In this document: positions 35,758 to 44,966 of the stretch, piece after piece
Position numbering within the stretch: the first letter of the stretch is position 1
Layout: each line of letters begins with the position of its first letter
From: DATHZQ01 sp035458525
GTDB lineage: Bacteria > Actinomycetota > Acidimicrobiia > Spongiisociales > UBA5794
Reading direction: 5' to 3'
DNA length: 64,000 nucleotides
NCBI GenBank assembly: GCA_035458525.1
Contig: DATHZQ010000093.1
Location: 7,278 to 71,277, forward strand
Program-made: the position numbers and the translations under genes
The notes under the pieces: generated by a model
Databases searched by the model: none
The model's input: only the letters and a program-made list of their open reading frames with translations
Told to the model about the DNA's origin: nothing

Positions 35758-37596
35758 TCAGCCGATCACGAGGCCTGCGGCCATGCCTGCTTCGTAGTGA
35801 TCCGGGAGCAGGCAGGCAACCAACTCGTACTCGACGCCCGGCTCGAACGTGATGGTCAGGTCGGCTACCTCGCCGGGCTGCACCAAGACCAAAGCCTCCT
35901 GGGCATCGTCGCCGTGGTGATCGTCGTGTCCGCCGGCGAGGTGCTCCTCCACTTCGTGCAGGGTCGTCACCCGGAGCTCGTGCTCGACCAAACCGACGTT
36001 GCGCACACGGAACGTGACCGTCTCGCCTTCCTCCACCTCGAACTCGTCCGGCGAGAACGCAAAGTCGCTGGCGTCGACCTCGATGATCCGCCCTAGCGCC
36101 TGGGACGCGTCGCTGTCCGTGGCGTCGTCGTCGTGAGCACTCTCGTCACCGTGGTCTCCATCGTCACCGTGGTCTCCATCGTCGCTGTGGCTCGCCTCCG
36201 CTCCGTCGTTGTCGCCGGGCTCGACGATGACCGCAGTCACCATGCCGAACATCCCCTCATGACTCTCGACGTGCGTCAGAACATGGCAGTGCCACACCCA
36301 GACACCTGGGTCCGTGGCCTGGACCAGCACTGAGTAGCGCTCACCCGGAGCCACGTTGATCGTGTCTGCGCCGTAAGGGACGTCGAGGGGAAGCCCGTCT
36401 TTGGCGAACACGACCTGCGGGAACTGGTGCATGTGCATCGGATGCGGCACAAGGCCTTCGTTGTAGTACGTGACGAGCAGCCAGTCGCCCTGCTGCACCA
36501 CGTACGGCTGCGTGGCCGGGAAACTCTTGCCGTTGAGCGAGAAGCCGATCACGCCGGCGTCGTTCAGCACCATGGGAATCTCGTGAGCCACTTCGAGATC
36601 ATGAGGAATGACGATGCCGCTGACGGTCTGACCGCGCGGTATGGGCTGCTCACCGATCTGGAAGACGCCAAACAGGCCGTTGGGCACCTGGATCTGAGCG
36701 TGATGGTGGGCGTGGTACATGCCCACCGCGGGGCTGTCTGCGACGAACTCGTAGGTGTACGTCTCACCAGAGTGGATCAGCGGCTGTGTCAGCGGGGCCA
36801 CGCCGTCCTGGTCGTTCGGGGTGTCAACGCCATGCCAGTGAATGTCGGTGCCCATCGGCAGTTGATTGTCGAGAATGACCCGGACCCGGTCGCCCACATC
36901 GACATGGATCGCCGGACCCGGAACCTGTCCGTTGTAGGCCCATGCGTCGACGAACTTGCCCGGCTCGACCTCCCACGGGACGATCGAGGTCGTGAGGCGG
37001 AACTCCTTCGTCCCATCGTCGAGGATCGCCGGTTGCAGCGGCTGGTTGCCGAGACCTTCGGTCGCCGCCGGGAACTCGAGGATGCTGTCCTCCATGATCT
37101 GGTCGAGCGCCTCCCAGTCCGGCGGCTCCGCTTCCGAAGCCGCTTCGGGCAGGTTTCCGTCTTCGTCCGTGACCAGCAGCGCACCGCGCATACCCGCGGA
37201 GACGTGGCCAGGGATGTCGCAGATGACTTCGTAGCGACCGGGCTCGAGCTCACCAAGATCCAGGATGGCTTCCTGGCCTCCGCTCAGATCGGCCGTACGC
37301 CGGTTCAGCTCCGTGACGACCACATTGTGCGCGACGGAGCCTACGTTGGCGACGGAGAGCTGCACGTCACCGGTTGGTGCAACGAACTCACCGCCGATGG
37401 CAAACTCGGTCAACTCGACATCGAGAAGCGTCGACACCGGCTCTGATGACGTTTCTTCCTCCTCTGCGGCGGCGGCCGCTTCACCGTCATAGGTCACTCC
37501 GGCGACAACGATCACCGCCAGCGCGAGGAGGGCAAGCAGAACGAGGAACGAGTCGAACAACCTGCCTTGTCCCGAGAATGATTCACCTTTGGCCAC
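35758..37596 (-). CDS. Multicopper oxidase with extra N- and C-terminal cupredoxin domains
   Basis: 612 residues. N-terminal membrane anchor (15-35), a plastocyanin-like domain (55-142) with ligands in VAHNV and CDIPGHVSAGM, a two-domain oxidase core with type 2/3 copper motifs (DIHWHGVDTP, YHAHHHAQ, HPMHMHQF, WHCHVLTHVESHEGMFGM), an acidic His/Asp linker, and a second plastocyanin-like domain (about 510-612) with VEHEL and CLLPDHYEAGM. Three complete type 1 copper sites are thus visible. It probably oxidises Cu(I) or another substrate outside the cell; nitrite-reductase-like chemistry is possible. No dyad of the copper type was found directly upstream. Confidence 0.88.
   Translation of the reverse strand: MAKGESFSGQGRLFDSFLVLLALLALAVIVVAGVTYDGEAAAAAEEEETSSEPVSTLLDVELTEFAIGGEFVAPTGDVQLSVANVGSVAHNVVVTELNRRTADLSGGQEAILDLGELEPGRYEVICDIPGHVSAGMRGALLVTDEDGNLPEAASEAEPPDWEALDQIMEDSILEFPAATEGLGNQPLQPAILDDGTKEFRLTTSIVPWEVEPGKFVDAWAYNGQVPGPAIHVDVGDRVRVILDNQLPMGTDIHWHGVDTPNDQDGVAPLTQPLIHSGETYTYEFVADSPAVGMYHAHHHAQIQVPNGLFGVFQIGEQPIPRGQTVSGIVIPHDLEVAHEIPMVLNDAGVIGFSLNGKSFPATQPYVVQQGDWLLVTYYNEGLVPHPMHMHQFPQVVFAKDGLPLDVPYGADTINVAPGERYSVLVQATDPGVWVWHCHVLTHVESHEGMFGMVTAVIVEPGDNDGAEASHSDDGDHGDDGDHGDESAHDDDATDSDASQALGRIIEVDASDFAFSPDEFEVEEGETVTFRVRNVGLVEHELRVTTLHEVEEHLAGGHDDHHGDDAQEALVLVQPGEVADLTITFEPGVEYELVACLLPDHYEAGMAAGLVIG
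36145..36180. repeat. Two exact 18-bp tandem repeats in the oxidase linker
   Basis: GTCACCGTGGTCTCCATC occurs twice in a row and a partial third copy follows. On the coding strand it gives the repeated DGDHGD linker. Copy number is likely to vary between strains. Confidence 0.85.
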
Positions 37597-37984
37597 GACT
37601 GACTCCTCCTGGGCAACGGAATCTCACAATGAGGCGGACGGATCCTGGACGGGGAAGTCCAGGTTCGGCCGTCGCGCCTCGTCCATGGCTCCATGTTCAG
37701 GGTCTTCGAGGGTGAGGAACAGACGATCACCGGCACTTCCGGACCCCACCATTTGGGTGAGGCAACCCGGGACCTTCGGACCCGGGCGAACGTGCCCGCC
37801 GCCAAGTGCGTCGATGCGTCGTTGCCGTCCCGGTGACGCGCTGGGCGCGGCTCCTCACTCTGAAACCGGACAAGTGGACTGATCTGCCCCCGACGTCCCC
37901 GAGAGAAACGGACGTCCGGCCTCTACCCGCCCGCGCCGGCGACCCGGAAGCTGGCGGCACGACAACGATCCCGGGAAGTGCCTG
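37597..37984. other. Divergent intergenic region, oxidase / oxidoreductase operon
   Basis: No gene is supported. It must hold promoters for the leftward oxidase and the rightward por-type operon. An interrupted inverted repeat (CCCGGG-A-CC, loop TTC, GG-A-CCCGGG at 37766-37786) is present. Its position between divergent genes argues against a terminator. Confidence 0.4.
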
Positions 37985-38551
37985 ATGATCGAACTGCGGA
38001 TTCATGGCCGTGGCGGACAAGGTGCGGTTGTTGCGTCGAAGACTCTGGCCCAGGCTGCGTTCATCGCCGGCCGCTATGTACAGAGCTATCCCGATTACGG
38101 CGTCGAACGCCGCGGCGCCCCGGTCGTGGCGTTCGCCCGCATCGCCGAGCCCGGGGACGAGCTCTTCGTGCGACAAGACATTCGGGAGCCGCACCACCTC
38201 CTGATCCTCGACGCCACCCTGCTCGCCTCGGCGAACCCGCTCTCCGGCCTCCGCCCCGACGGTTGGGTGGTGGTCAACACACCCGACCCACCGACGATGC
38301 TCGAGATCGACGCACGGTTTCGCATCGCCACGGTCGACGCGTCCGCGATCGCGATGCGGCACGGACTCGGCACCGCGGCCCAACCGGTGGTCAACACGGC
38401 GATTCTCGGGGCGTTCGTCAGGGCGACGGAGTTGGTCGACCTGGACGACCTTCTGACAGCCATCGAGCACGAGGTGCCGGCCAAGACGGCTGAGAACATG
38501 GCAGCCGCCCGAGCCGCATACGAAGACGTTGCATTGGGAGTGGGGGTATGA
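37985..38551 (+). CDS. 2-oxoacid:acceptor oxidoreductase gamma subunit
   Basis: 188 residues. IHGRGGQGAVVASKTLAQAA and YPDYGVERRGAPVVAF are the gamma-subunit (POR) signatures. It is the first of four genes coding for a thiamine-diphosphate enzyme that oxidatively decarboxylates a 2-oxoacid to an acyl-CoA. Its stop overlaps the next start (ATGA). Confidence 0.9.
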   Translation: MIELRIHGRGGQGAVVASKTLAQAAFIAGRYVQSYPDYGVERRGAPVVAFARIAEPGDELFVRQDIREPHHLLILDATLLASANPLSGLRPDGWVVVNTPDPPTMLEIDARFRIATVDASAIAMRHGLGTAAQPVVNTAILGAFVRATELVDLDDLLTAIEHEVPAKTAENMAAARAAYEDVALGVGV

Positions 38552-40203
38552 GCGTTTTCGAGCACGTCGATGACTACCCCGAGATTCCGGTCTCCGTCGC
38601 CTCGACACGAACGGCGCTCCTGACGGGTGCGTGGCGCAGCGTGCGCCCGGTGCTCACCGAGCGGCGCGCACCCTGCACGGCCGGGTGCCCTGCCGGCATC
38701 GGCATTCCTGCCTACCTCGCGGACCTCACGGCAGGTCGCCTCGACGCCGCCTTCGCTGCAATCGCACGCTACAACCCGTTCCCCCGCATCACCGGAAGAG
38801 TGTGCCCCCACCCGTGCGAAACGAGCTGCAATCTCGCTGCCACCGGCGAAGCGCCGTTGTCGATACGAGCCGTGGAGCGCTGGCTGGGAGACGCCACCGC
38901 AGCCCTGCCCCACCCGGCTCCGCCTGCACCCACGGGGCGCTCCGTGGCGGTGGTCGGCGCAGGACCAGCCGGGCTCAGCGCCGCCTACTACCTGCGCAGG
39001 TCGGGGCACGACGTGGTCGTCTTCGAACGCCACCAAGCGCCCGGCGGGTTGCTGCGATACGGCATTCCCGAGTACCGCTTGCCCGCCTCCATCGTCGACG
39101 ACGAGATCGACCGACTGCGCCGGCTCGGGATCGGGTTTCGCTGCGGAGTTGCCTTGGGCCACGACCTGGCACTCGACGATCTCGCCACCCGGTTCTCTGC
39201 CGTTTTCGTCGCCACCGGTGCGTGGCAACCGAAGTCGCTCGACATCGTTGGATCCAGCCTTCTCGAGCCGGGCCTCGCCTTCCTCGAGTCGTTCAGCCGA
39301 GGTGAGGGTGTGCTGCCGGGTGAACGCTGTGCCGTCATCGGAGGCGGCAACACTGCAATGGACGTCGCCCGCGTTCTGCGGAAGCTCGGCGCCGAAGTGA
39401 CGGTCCTGTACCGCCGCACCGCAGCCGAGATGCCGGCGATCCGAGAGGAGTTCGAACACGCGCTCGCGGACGGCGTCCGGTTCGAGTGGCTGACGATGCC
39501 TCGAGCGCTCGTCAAGGACGGAACCGAGCTCACCGTCACCGTGGAGACCACGGCCCTGGGCGAGCCCGACGGGAACGGCAGGCGCCGCCCGCTGCCGACG
39601 GGCACGACCCGCGAGTTGCGATTCCATGCAGTGTTCTCCGCAACCGGCGAAGTTGCCGACGTCAGCATGTTCCCGGATTCCATGAAATGCGGCACCGGCT
39701 GGCTCGACGTTGCATGCGATGGCGCCACGACCGCCCCTCATGTGTACGCCGGCGGAGATCTGGCCACGGGCCCGGCGAGCGTGATCGACGCAATCGCCGC
39801 GGGACGGAACGCAGCACGCGCAATCGACTCCGACCTCGGGTTCTCGGCACGTTGGCCGGCCGAAGCCGGCGGAACGATCGTCACCGCCTCGGAGGTCAAC
39901 CCCACGTACGTCACCCGGCGGCAACGCAGCGACGAACCTCCGTCCCGTGTCGCAGGTGCCTTCGCCGAGGACTCGGCCACGTTGGAAGAGGCGGCCATGC
40001 TCGCCGAGTTGGAGCGCTGCTTCTCATGCGGCCACTGCAACGCATGCGGAACCTGCTTCGTGTTCTGCCCTGACGGGGCAATCGTGTGGGACGACGGACC
40101 AGTGATCGACCTGGAGTTCTGCAAGGGCTGCGGGATCTGCGTCACGGAATGCCCCGGCCATGCGTTCGTCCTCGTCAACGAGCGGGAGGTGAGCCATGTC
40201 TGA
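38548..40203 (+). CDS. GltD-like flavoprotein fused to a ferredoxin-type delta subunit
   Basis: 551 residues. N-terminal Fe-S region (CTAGCPAGIGIP, GRVCPHPCETSC), FAD motif VAVVGAGPAGLSAAYYL, NAD(P) motif CAVIGGGNTAMDVARVL, terminal flavin motif VYAGGDLATGPASV, and then two 4Fe4S clusters (CFSCGHCNACGTCFVFCP and CKGCGICVTECPG) in the last 75 residues. The flavin part resembles the glutamate synthase small subunit. The tail is the delta subunit of ketoacid oxidoreductases. The fusion suggests that electrons go to NAD(P) directly. It overlaps both neighbours. Confidence 0.9.
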   Translation: MSVFEHVDDYPEIPVSVASTRTALLTGAWRSVRPVLTERRAPCTAGCPAGIGIPAYLADLTAGRLDAAFAAIARYNPFPRITGRVCPHPCETSCNLAATGEAPLSIRAVERWLGDATAALPHPAPPAPTGRSVAVVGAGPAGLSAAYYLRRSGHDVVVFERHQAPGGLLRYGIPEYRLPASIVDDEIDRLRRLGIGFRCGVALGHDLALDDLATRFSAVFVATGAWQPKSLDIVGSSLLEPGLAFLESFSRGEGVLPGERCAVIGGGNTAMDVARVLRKLGAEVTVLYRRTAAEMPAIREEFEHALADGVRFEWLTMPRALVKDGTELTVTVETTALGEPDGNGRRRPLPTGTTRELRFHAVFSATGEVADVSMFPDSMKCGTGWLDVACDGATTAPHVYAGGDLATGPASVIDAIAAGRNAARAIDSDLGFSARWPAEAGGTIVTASEVNPTYVTRRQRSDEPPSRVAGAFAEDSATLEEAAMLAELERCFSCGHCNACGTCFVFCPDGAIVWDDGPVIDLEFCKGCGICVTECPGHAFVLVNEREVSHV

Positions 40204-41419
40204 ACGCCTGCTGCTGACGGGAAACCATGCCGCCGCTTACGGCGCGATGCTCTCGCGTGCGGAGGTGATCTCGGCGTACCCGATCACTCCGCAGACCATG
40301 ATCGTGGAGCTGCTCTCCGAGCTCACCGCATCGGGCCGGCTCGATGCGAAGTTCATCACCGTCGAGTCCGAGCACTCGGCGATGGCTGCCTGCGTGGGAG
40401 CATCGGCAGCCGGATCTCGTGCGTACACGGCCACCAGCGGGCAGGGCCTCGCGCTCATGCATGAGATGCTCCACTGGGCCGTCGGGGCGCGTCTCCCCAT
40501 CGTGCTGACCAACGTGAGCAGGGCCATGGCGCCAGGCTGGTCGATCTGGAGCGATCAGAGCGACATCCTCGCCCAGCGAGACGTCGGGTGGATGATGCTG
40601 TTTGCGGAGAGCGTGCAAGAGGCCCAGGACTTCGTCATCTGGATGTACCGCGTTGCCGAGCAGGTATATCTACCCGGCATGGTGGGGATGGATGCGTTCA
40701 TCCTCTCCCACACCGCCGAACCGCTGATCGTCCACGAACAGGCAGCGGTCGATGCCTTCTTGCCGCCCTTCGAGCCGCTCTACGACCTGGATCCGGCCGA
40801 GCCGCGGGCCTACGGCGGCCTCGTCAATCGCGACCACTACTTCGAACTGCGCTACAAGATCTATGAGAGCATGGACCGCGCCGGACCATTGCTCGTCGAT
40901 GCGGGACACGAGTTCGGCGACCTCCTGGGGCGTCGCTATGCGCCTCTGGAGGGATACCTCCTCGAGGATGCCGACTATGTCTTCGTCTCGGCTGGGGCCA
41001 TGACGTCGAACGTGCGCCAGGCGGTCAAGGAGCTTCGCGAGCGCGGCGTGCGCGCTGGGCTGCTTCGCATCATCGCCTTCCGCCCGTTCCCGATGGAGCA
41101 GGTGCGCCAGCTCCTGACGGGCCGGCGCAAGGTCGCCGTGCTCGACCGGAACATGAGTGCGGGCCATTCGGGCATCTTCGCCGAGGAGATCCGGTCCGCA
41201 CTCAGCGGCACGAGCGACGCACCGCCGGTCTTCGGATACGTCGTCGGCATCGGCGGCCGCGACGTGCGCGTGGAGACCGTCGTCGACATCTTCGAAGACC
41301 TCCTGATGCGTGACGAGCCGAGCAAAGCGCTGTTCGTAGGGGTGAAGGGGCTGCCGATCGGCCCGACGCGACCGAGCTCAGTCATTCACCGTCCGGAGCC
41401 GTTGGAGGTGATGCGATGA
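40196..41419 (+). CDS. 2-oxoacid:acceptor oxidoreductase alpha subunit
   Basis: 407 residues. GNHAAAYGAMLSRAEVISAY, PITPQT, then TVESEHSAMAACVGASAAGS and TSGQGLALMHE are the alpha-subunit (PorA) motifs, with the pyrimidine-binding and CoA-region domains in order. It starts 8 bp inside the flavoprotein gene and ends in an ATGA overlap with the beta gene. Confidence 0.92.
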   Translation: MSERLLLTGNHAAAYGAMLSRAEVISAYPITPQTMIVELLSELTASGRLDAKFITVESEHSAMAACVGASAAGSRAYTATSGQGLALMHEMLHWAVGARLPIVLTNVSRAMAPGWSIWSDQSDILAQRDVGWMMLFAESVQEAQDFVIWMYRVAEQVYLPGMVGMDAFILSHTAEPLIVHEQAAVDAFLPPFEPLYDLDPAEPRAYGGLVNRDHYFELRYKIYESMDRAGPLLVDAGHEFGDLLGRRYAPLEGYLLEDADYVFVSAGAMTSNVRQAVKELRERGVRAGLLRIIAFRPFPMEQVRQLLTGRRKVAVLDRNMSAGHSGIFAEEIRSALSGTSDAPPVFGYVVGIGGRDVRVETVVDIFEDLLMRDEPSKALFVGVKGLPIGPTRPSSVIHRPEPLEVMR

Positions 41420-42354
41420 GGTGGGCGGTCCCTGAAGCGGAGTACATGGATCCGGGCACCCTCGGCTGCCAGGGCTGCGGAGGTGCGCTGTCGATGCGCC
41501 AGGTACTCAAGCAGGTGGGCGACAACGCCATCGCCGTGCTGCCCGCGTGCTGCTGGTCGATCATCGACGGGCCGTGGCCGCTCCATGCGGTGAACATTCC
41601 TGTGCTCCACACGGCGTTCGAGACGGCAGCCGTGGTGGCGACCGGGGTGAAGGCCGCCAAGCAGATGCAAGGGAAGGACACGACCGTGGTGGCTTGGGCC
41701 GGAGATGGTGGGACCTTCGACATCGGCCTGCAGGCGCTCTCCGGCGCCGCCGAGCGCAACGAGGACATCCTGTTCATCTGCTACGACAACGAGGCATACA
41801 TGAACACGGGCATCCAGCGGTCGTCGGCGACGCCGGCCGGCACGTGGACCACGACGACGCCCGAGCAGCGGCCGGAGGCGCGCCCGAAGAAGGACATCAT
41901 GGCGATCGTGGCCGCCCATCGGATCCCGTATGCCGCCACGGCCACCGTGGCGTACCCGGAAGATCTCGCCCGGAAGGTGCGGACCGCCGTCGACATGCAG
42001 GGCGGCATGCGCTTCCTCCACCTCCTGGCAGCGTGTCCGCCGGGGTGGAAGATGCCGGCGGACCAGGCAATCGAGGCGATGCGGCGGGCCGTGCAAGCCA
42101 AGGTGTTCCCGCTCTACGAGGTTCGTGACGGGGCGACCACCACGATCACGGTTTGGCCCGATCGCGAGATTCCGCTCGAACACTATCTCGAGCTGCAAGG
42201 TCGCTTCACCCCGCTTCTCGGCGACGCAAAGCTGCTCGACGTCGTACGTCAGGACGTGGGGCGCCGCTGGCGAACTCTCGTCGCCAGACACGAAGCCTCG
42301 CTGGCCCCGGTCGAACCTCCCCTCGTGGTGCCGGCAGCGGCTGCGGAGTTGTGA
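41416..42354 (+). CDS. 2-oxoacid:acceptor oxidoreductase beta subunit (TPP-binding)
   Basis: 312 residues. CQGCGGAL (Fe-S ligands), the thiamine diphosphate motif GDGGTFDIGLQAL and YDNEAYMNTG are intact. The beta subunit carries the thiamine cofactor. The order gamma, flavin-delta, alpha, beta resembles the padEFGHI set of phenylglyoxylate dehydrogenase, although the substrate cannot be proved here. Pyruvate or an aromatic 2-oxoacid are both possible. Confidence 0.92.
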   Translation: MRWAVPEAEYMDPGTLGCQGCGGALSMRQVLKQVGDNAIAVLPACCWSIIDGPWPLHAVNIPVLHTAFETAAVVATGVKAAKQMQGKDTTVVAWAGDGGTFDIGLQALSGAAERNEDILFICYDNEAYMNTGIQRSSATPAGTWTTTTPEQRPEARPKKDIMAIVAAHRIPYAATATVAYPEDLARKVRTAVDMQGGMRFLHLLAACPPGWKMPADQAIEAMRRAVQAKVFPLYEVRDGATTTITVWPDREIPLEHYLELQGRFTPLLGDAKLLDVVRQDVGRRWRTLVARHEASLAPVEPPLVVPAAAAEL

Positions 42355-42475
42355 GGGTGCCGGCCAAACGATGCTTGCGGTCCGGATGCCGTCGATGCGA
42401 CAACGGTTCGCCGTGTTCGGCCGTGGTTGCCCCATCGACGCCGCGGTCTTCTCAGCGCGCTCGTAAGCTCTCCGA

Positions 42476-43219
42476 ATGCTGAAGCGGGCGATGCGCATCG
42501 GGGCGCTGGCCGTAACCGGCGTCGTAGCCGGCCAGATCGCACACGCGGCACTGCGAGAGCTGCCGTCGTTCGAGGGTCTCGACCCTTCGGGAACCTTCGG
42601 CGACGCGGCCAATCCGCTGCTGCGGATCGTGATCGTCGGCGACAGCACCATCACCGCGCCGGGGCTCGCCGATCCCGACGATGCCTGGCCGCGACTGGTG
42701 GCTCGCCACCTGGCAGACCGGTACCACGTAGAGCTCGTGAGCCTGGCTGAGGGCGGCGCCAAGACCAGAGACGTGCTCGAACTGCAGGTTCCGCGCGCCA
42801 TCGGGCAAGTTTGGGATCTCGCGATCGTCTCGGTGGGATCGAACGACGTCTTGCGCCTCATCCCGTTCTGGCGCCTCGCCAGTCGGATGGATGCGATCGT
42901 GGAGCAGCTGGGAGCCTGGTCGCACCAGGTCGTGCTGTTCGGCGTCGGCGACATCGGCAGCATCCCACGCCTCCCCTTCCCCGCCGATCGCATCGCCTCA
43001 ATGGCGGGGCATGTCGCCGACTGGGCACATCGTCGCAGCGCCCGGAGGTACGGAGTCGCCAAGGTCGATCAATGGCGGCTCACGACGGCAGCGTTCAACA
43101 GTGGCGACCACATGTTTGCGGCCGATCTCTTCCACCCGAGCGAGATCGGACACCAGGCATGGGCCCATGCGCTGCTTCCCACCCTCGAGGACGCGCTGGC
43201 AGGCGTTGCCGCCCGATGA
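42476..43219 (+). CDS. SGNH/GDSL hydrolase
   Basis: 247 residues. N-terminal hydrophobic signal or anchor, then IVIVGDSTITAPG (block I Ser), VSVGSNDV (block III Asn) and DLFHPSEIGHQAWA (Asp/His). These form the SGNH catalytic set of esterases and acyl hydrolases. It is likely extracytoplasmic. It converges on the mechanosensitive channel gene, with a 4-bp gap between stops. Confidence 0.87.
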   Translation: MLKRAMRIGALAVTGVVAGQIAHAALRELPSFEGLDPSGTFGDAANPLLRIVIVGDSTITAPGLADPDDAWPRLVARHLADRYHVELVSLAEGGAKTRDVLELQVPRAIGQVWDLAIVSVGSNDVLRLIPFWRLASRMDAIVEQLGAWSHQVVLFGVGDIGSIPRLPFPADRIASMAGHVADWAHRRSARRYGVAKVDQWRLTTAAFNSGDHMFAADLFHPSEIGHQAWAHALLPTLEDALAGVAAR

Positions 43220-43223
43220 GCGG

Positions 43224-44135
43224 CTACGAGGAGGTCTTGTCGCTTGCGATCCGCACCGGGTCGTGCAAGAACGTCCGCACGGTCGGGTAGGCGAGTTCGA
43301 CCGCCGGTTCTCGATCCAGGCCATCGAGGATCGCCTCCCAGATCCGCTCGGTGATACCTCGCTGGTTCCGGGCGTCGCACAGGAAACGAGCGGTCAGCAG
43401 GACACCGGAGTCTTGCACGGTCAAGTAGACGATGGGGGTCAGGGCACCGATCTTGATGTGGTAGTTCCGCGCCGTCTCCCTGATCCGGGACCCGGCCTTG
43501 TGCTCGACATCGGGCACGTTGTCCCGCACGGCGTGCTCGATCATCCGGCGCGCCAGCCGTCGATCGGACTCGAACGTGACGAGCACCGGGATCTCGCTCC
43601 AGATGTAGGCGAAACCCTCCGTGTAGTTGGCGACCTGCTCATTGAACAGCAGCCCGTTCGGCACGTGCACCAATCGCCCGGTGGATTGCTCGGCCTGCAC
43701 CCAGTTGCCGACCTCCATGAGTGAGAAGCGGAACAGGCGGATATCGACGACATCGCCCTTGGTCGACCCGATCTCGATGCGGTCGCCCACGCGAAACGGC
43801 CGACGCGAGAGGACGTACACCCATCCCGCTATGTTCTTGAGCACGTCGGCCAGCGCGATGGCAATGCCGGCAGACAGCAGGCCGAGGAACGTTGCCACGT
43901 CGTTGAACGCATCGATCCAGATCCAGGCGAAGATGGCGAGGCCGACGATCGTCGCCGTGATCGTGGCGACCTTCCTGGCCCGGTAGGCGACCCACGTCTC
44001 CTCGAACCGGCGCTGGACCGCACGCAGCACCAGCCATCGGCTGATCGCAAGGATGCCGATGACCGCAATCGATGCGATCAGCTTCGCCTGCGTATCGGCG
44101 GAGAACCCAAACTGGTCGGCGAGCCACCCCATCAT
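43224..44135 (-). CDS. MscS-family small-conductance mechanosensitive channel
   Basis: 303 residues. Three to four membrane helices; the pore helix and beta domain are recognisable (LGLLSAGIAIALADVLKNIAGW, FRVGDRIEIGSTKGDVVDI). It relieves osmotic stress at the membrane. Its ATG overlaps the MarR gene's stop, so the MarR protein may control it. Confidence 0.9.
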   Translation of the reverse strand: MMGWLADQFGFSADTQAKLIASIAVIGILAISRWLVLRAVQRRFEETWVAYRARKVATITATIVGLAIFAWIWIDAFNDVATFLGLLSAGIAIALADVLKNIAGWVYVLSRRPFRVGDRIEIGSTKGDVVDIRLFRFSLMEVGNWVQAEQSTGRLVHVPNGLLFNEQVANYTEGFAYIWSEIPVLVTFESDRRLARRMIEHAVRDNVPDVEHKAGSRIRETARNYHIKIGALTPIVYLTVQDSGVLLTARFLCDARNQRGITERIWEAILDGLDREPAVELAYPTVRTFLHDPVRIASDKTSS

Positions 44136-44629
44136 TCACTCTCCAATCGCGCCAGAAGCAACCGCAACAACTGCGCCAGTTCCGTCCGCTGACCGGTTCC
44201 GAGTGGTTCCAGCAGGGCACGCTGCGGTTGCAGGCTCGCTTCGAGCACCTCGTCGACCACCTCGCTGCCGAGCGTCGTGAGCCGCACGAGCAACGCACGC
44301 CGGTCGCCGGGATCCGATCGGCGTTCGACGTACCCGCTCTTTTCGAGCCGATCGAGCCTGCCCGTCATTCCGCCGGTCGTGATGAGCGCAGCCTCTGCGA
44401 GGTGCGTCGGCGACAGTTCGGGCTCCGGTGTGTGGCGGCGGAGTGCCGCGAGCGTGTCGAAGTCGCCCTTCGTGCTGAGACCGTGCCGTGCCACCACTCG
44501 GTCCAGCTCCGACTCGAGCAGGCGCGCCAACCGGAGGATGCGGTTGACCACACCAGCCGTCGACGCGTCGAAGTCGGGCCGCACCGCCTGCCACTCGGCG
44601 AGCACCTGATCTGTGTAGTCGGCCCCCAT
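44132..44629 (-). CDS. MarR-family transcriptional regulator
   Basis: 165 residues. Winged-helix core (LSPTHLAEAALITTGGMTGR, LDRLEKSGYVERRSDPGDRR, ALLVRLTTLG), with the typical DxRR wing. GGAG lies ahead of the ATG. It is co-transcribed with the MscS gene and probably autoregulates from the dyad upstream. Confidence 0.9.
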   Translation of the reverse strand: MGADYTDQVLAEWQAVRPDFDASTAGVVNRILRLARLLESELDRVVARHGLSTKGDFDTLAALRRHTPEPELSPTHLAEAALITTGGMTGRLDRLEKSGYVERRSDPGDRRALLVRLTTLGSEVVDEVLEASLQPQRALLEPLGTGQRTELAQLLRLLLARLESE

Positions 44630-44671
44630 CGCCTCCGCTGTCTCCTTGATAGCAAGCTGTTTGATGTCAAG

Positions 44672-44689
44672 TTACACAGTAGCTAGTAA
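44672..44689. promoter_or_regulatory. Possible MarR operator
   Basis: TTAC and GTAA arms, 10 bases apart, in the AT-rich patch (44640-44700) upstream of marR. The match is short and this is a weak call. The rest of the gap from 44630 to 44966 shows no gene on either strand. Confidence 0.3.
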
Positions 44690-44935
44690 TTCGAATCAGC
44701 CACCTGTGGGGCACCTTGTGGCTCCAGGTGGACGGGGGCGATGCACGTGGCAACCGGGCAGCAACTCGGCACCGTCGGCGATGCGCCGGGGGCCGGCCGT
44801 CGCAGGTCGCGGTGCGGCGCGGCGCAACGGATGGGTGATCGGCGTGACGAGGAGGCCGCTGGTCAACCGGGGCGATGCGATGATCCACGCCGCCTATCCC
44901 GAGGATCGGGAGGCGTGGCCTCTCGTCGCCCTGCG

Positions 44936-44953
44936 GGCGCCCGACCGGGCGCC
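44936..44953 (-). terminator. GC hairpin after the candidate selenoprotein gene
   Basis: GGCGCCCG AC CGGGCGCC: a perfect 8-bp stem 13 bases after the stop codon of the leftward gene. It lacks a U-tract, as is common for GC-rich actinobacteria. Confidence 0.45.
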
Positions 44954-44966
44954 GTCACGTGTGGCT

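Noticed and set aside
37766..37786. CCCGGG hairpin as a terminator
   Set aside because: It lies between divergent genes, where no transcript should end.
41386..43062. Long antisense reading frame of 558 codons over the beta subunit and the SGNH gene
   Set aside because: It is the mirror of well-supported GC-rich genes and its product is Arg/Ser/Pro-rich without motifs. Other long antisense frames, such as 1878-3017 and 18901-20079, were dropped for the same reason.
44630..44966. Possible tRNA-Sec gene next to the candidate selenoprotein
   Set aside because: No UCA anticodon loop or long extra arm could be found in this gap or elsewhere nearby.
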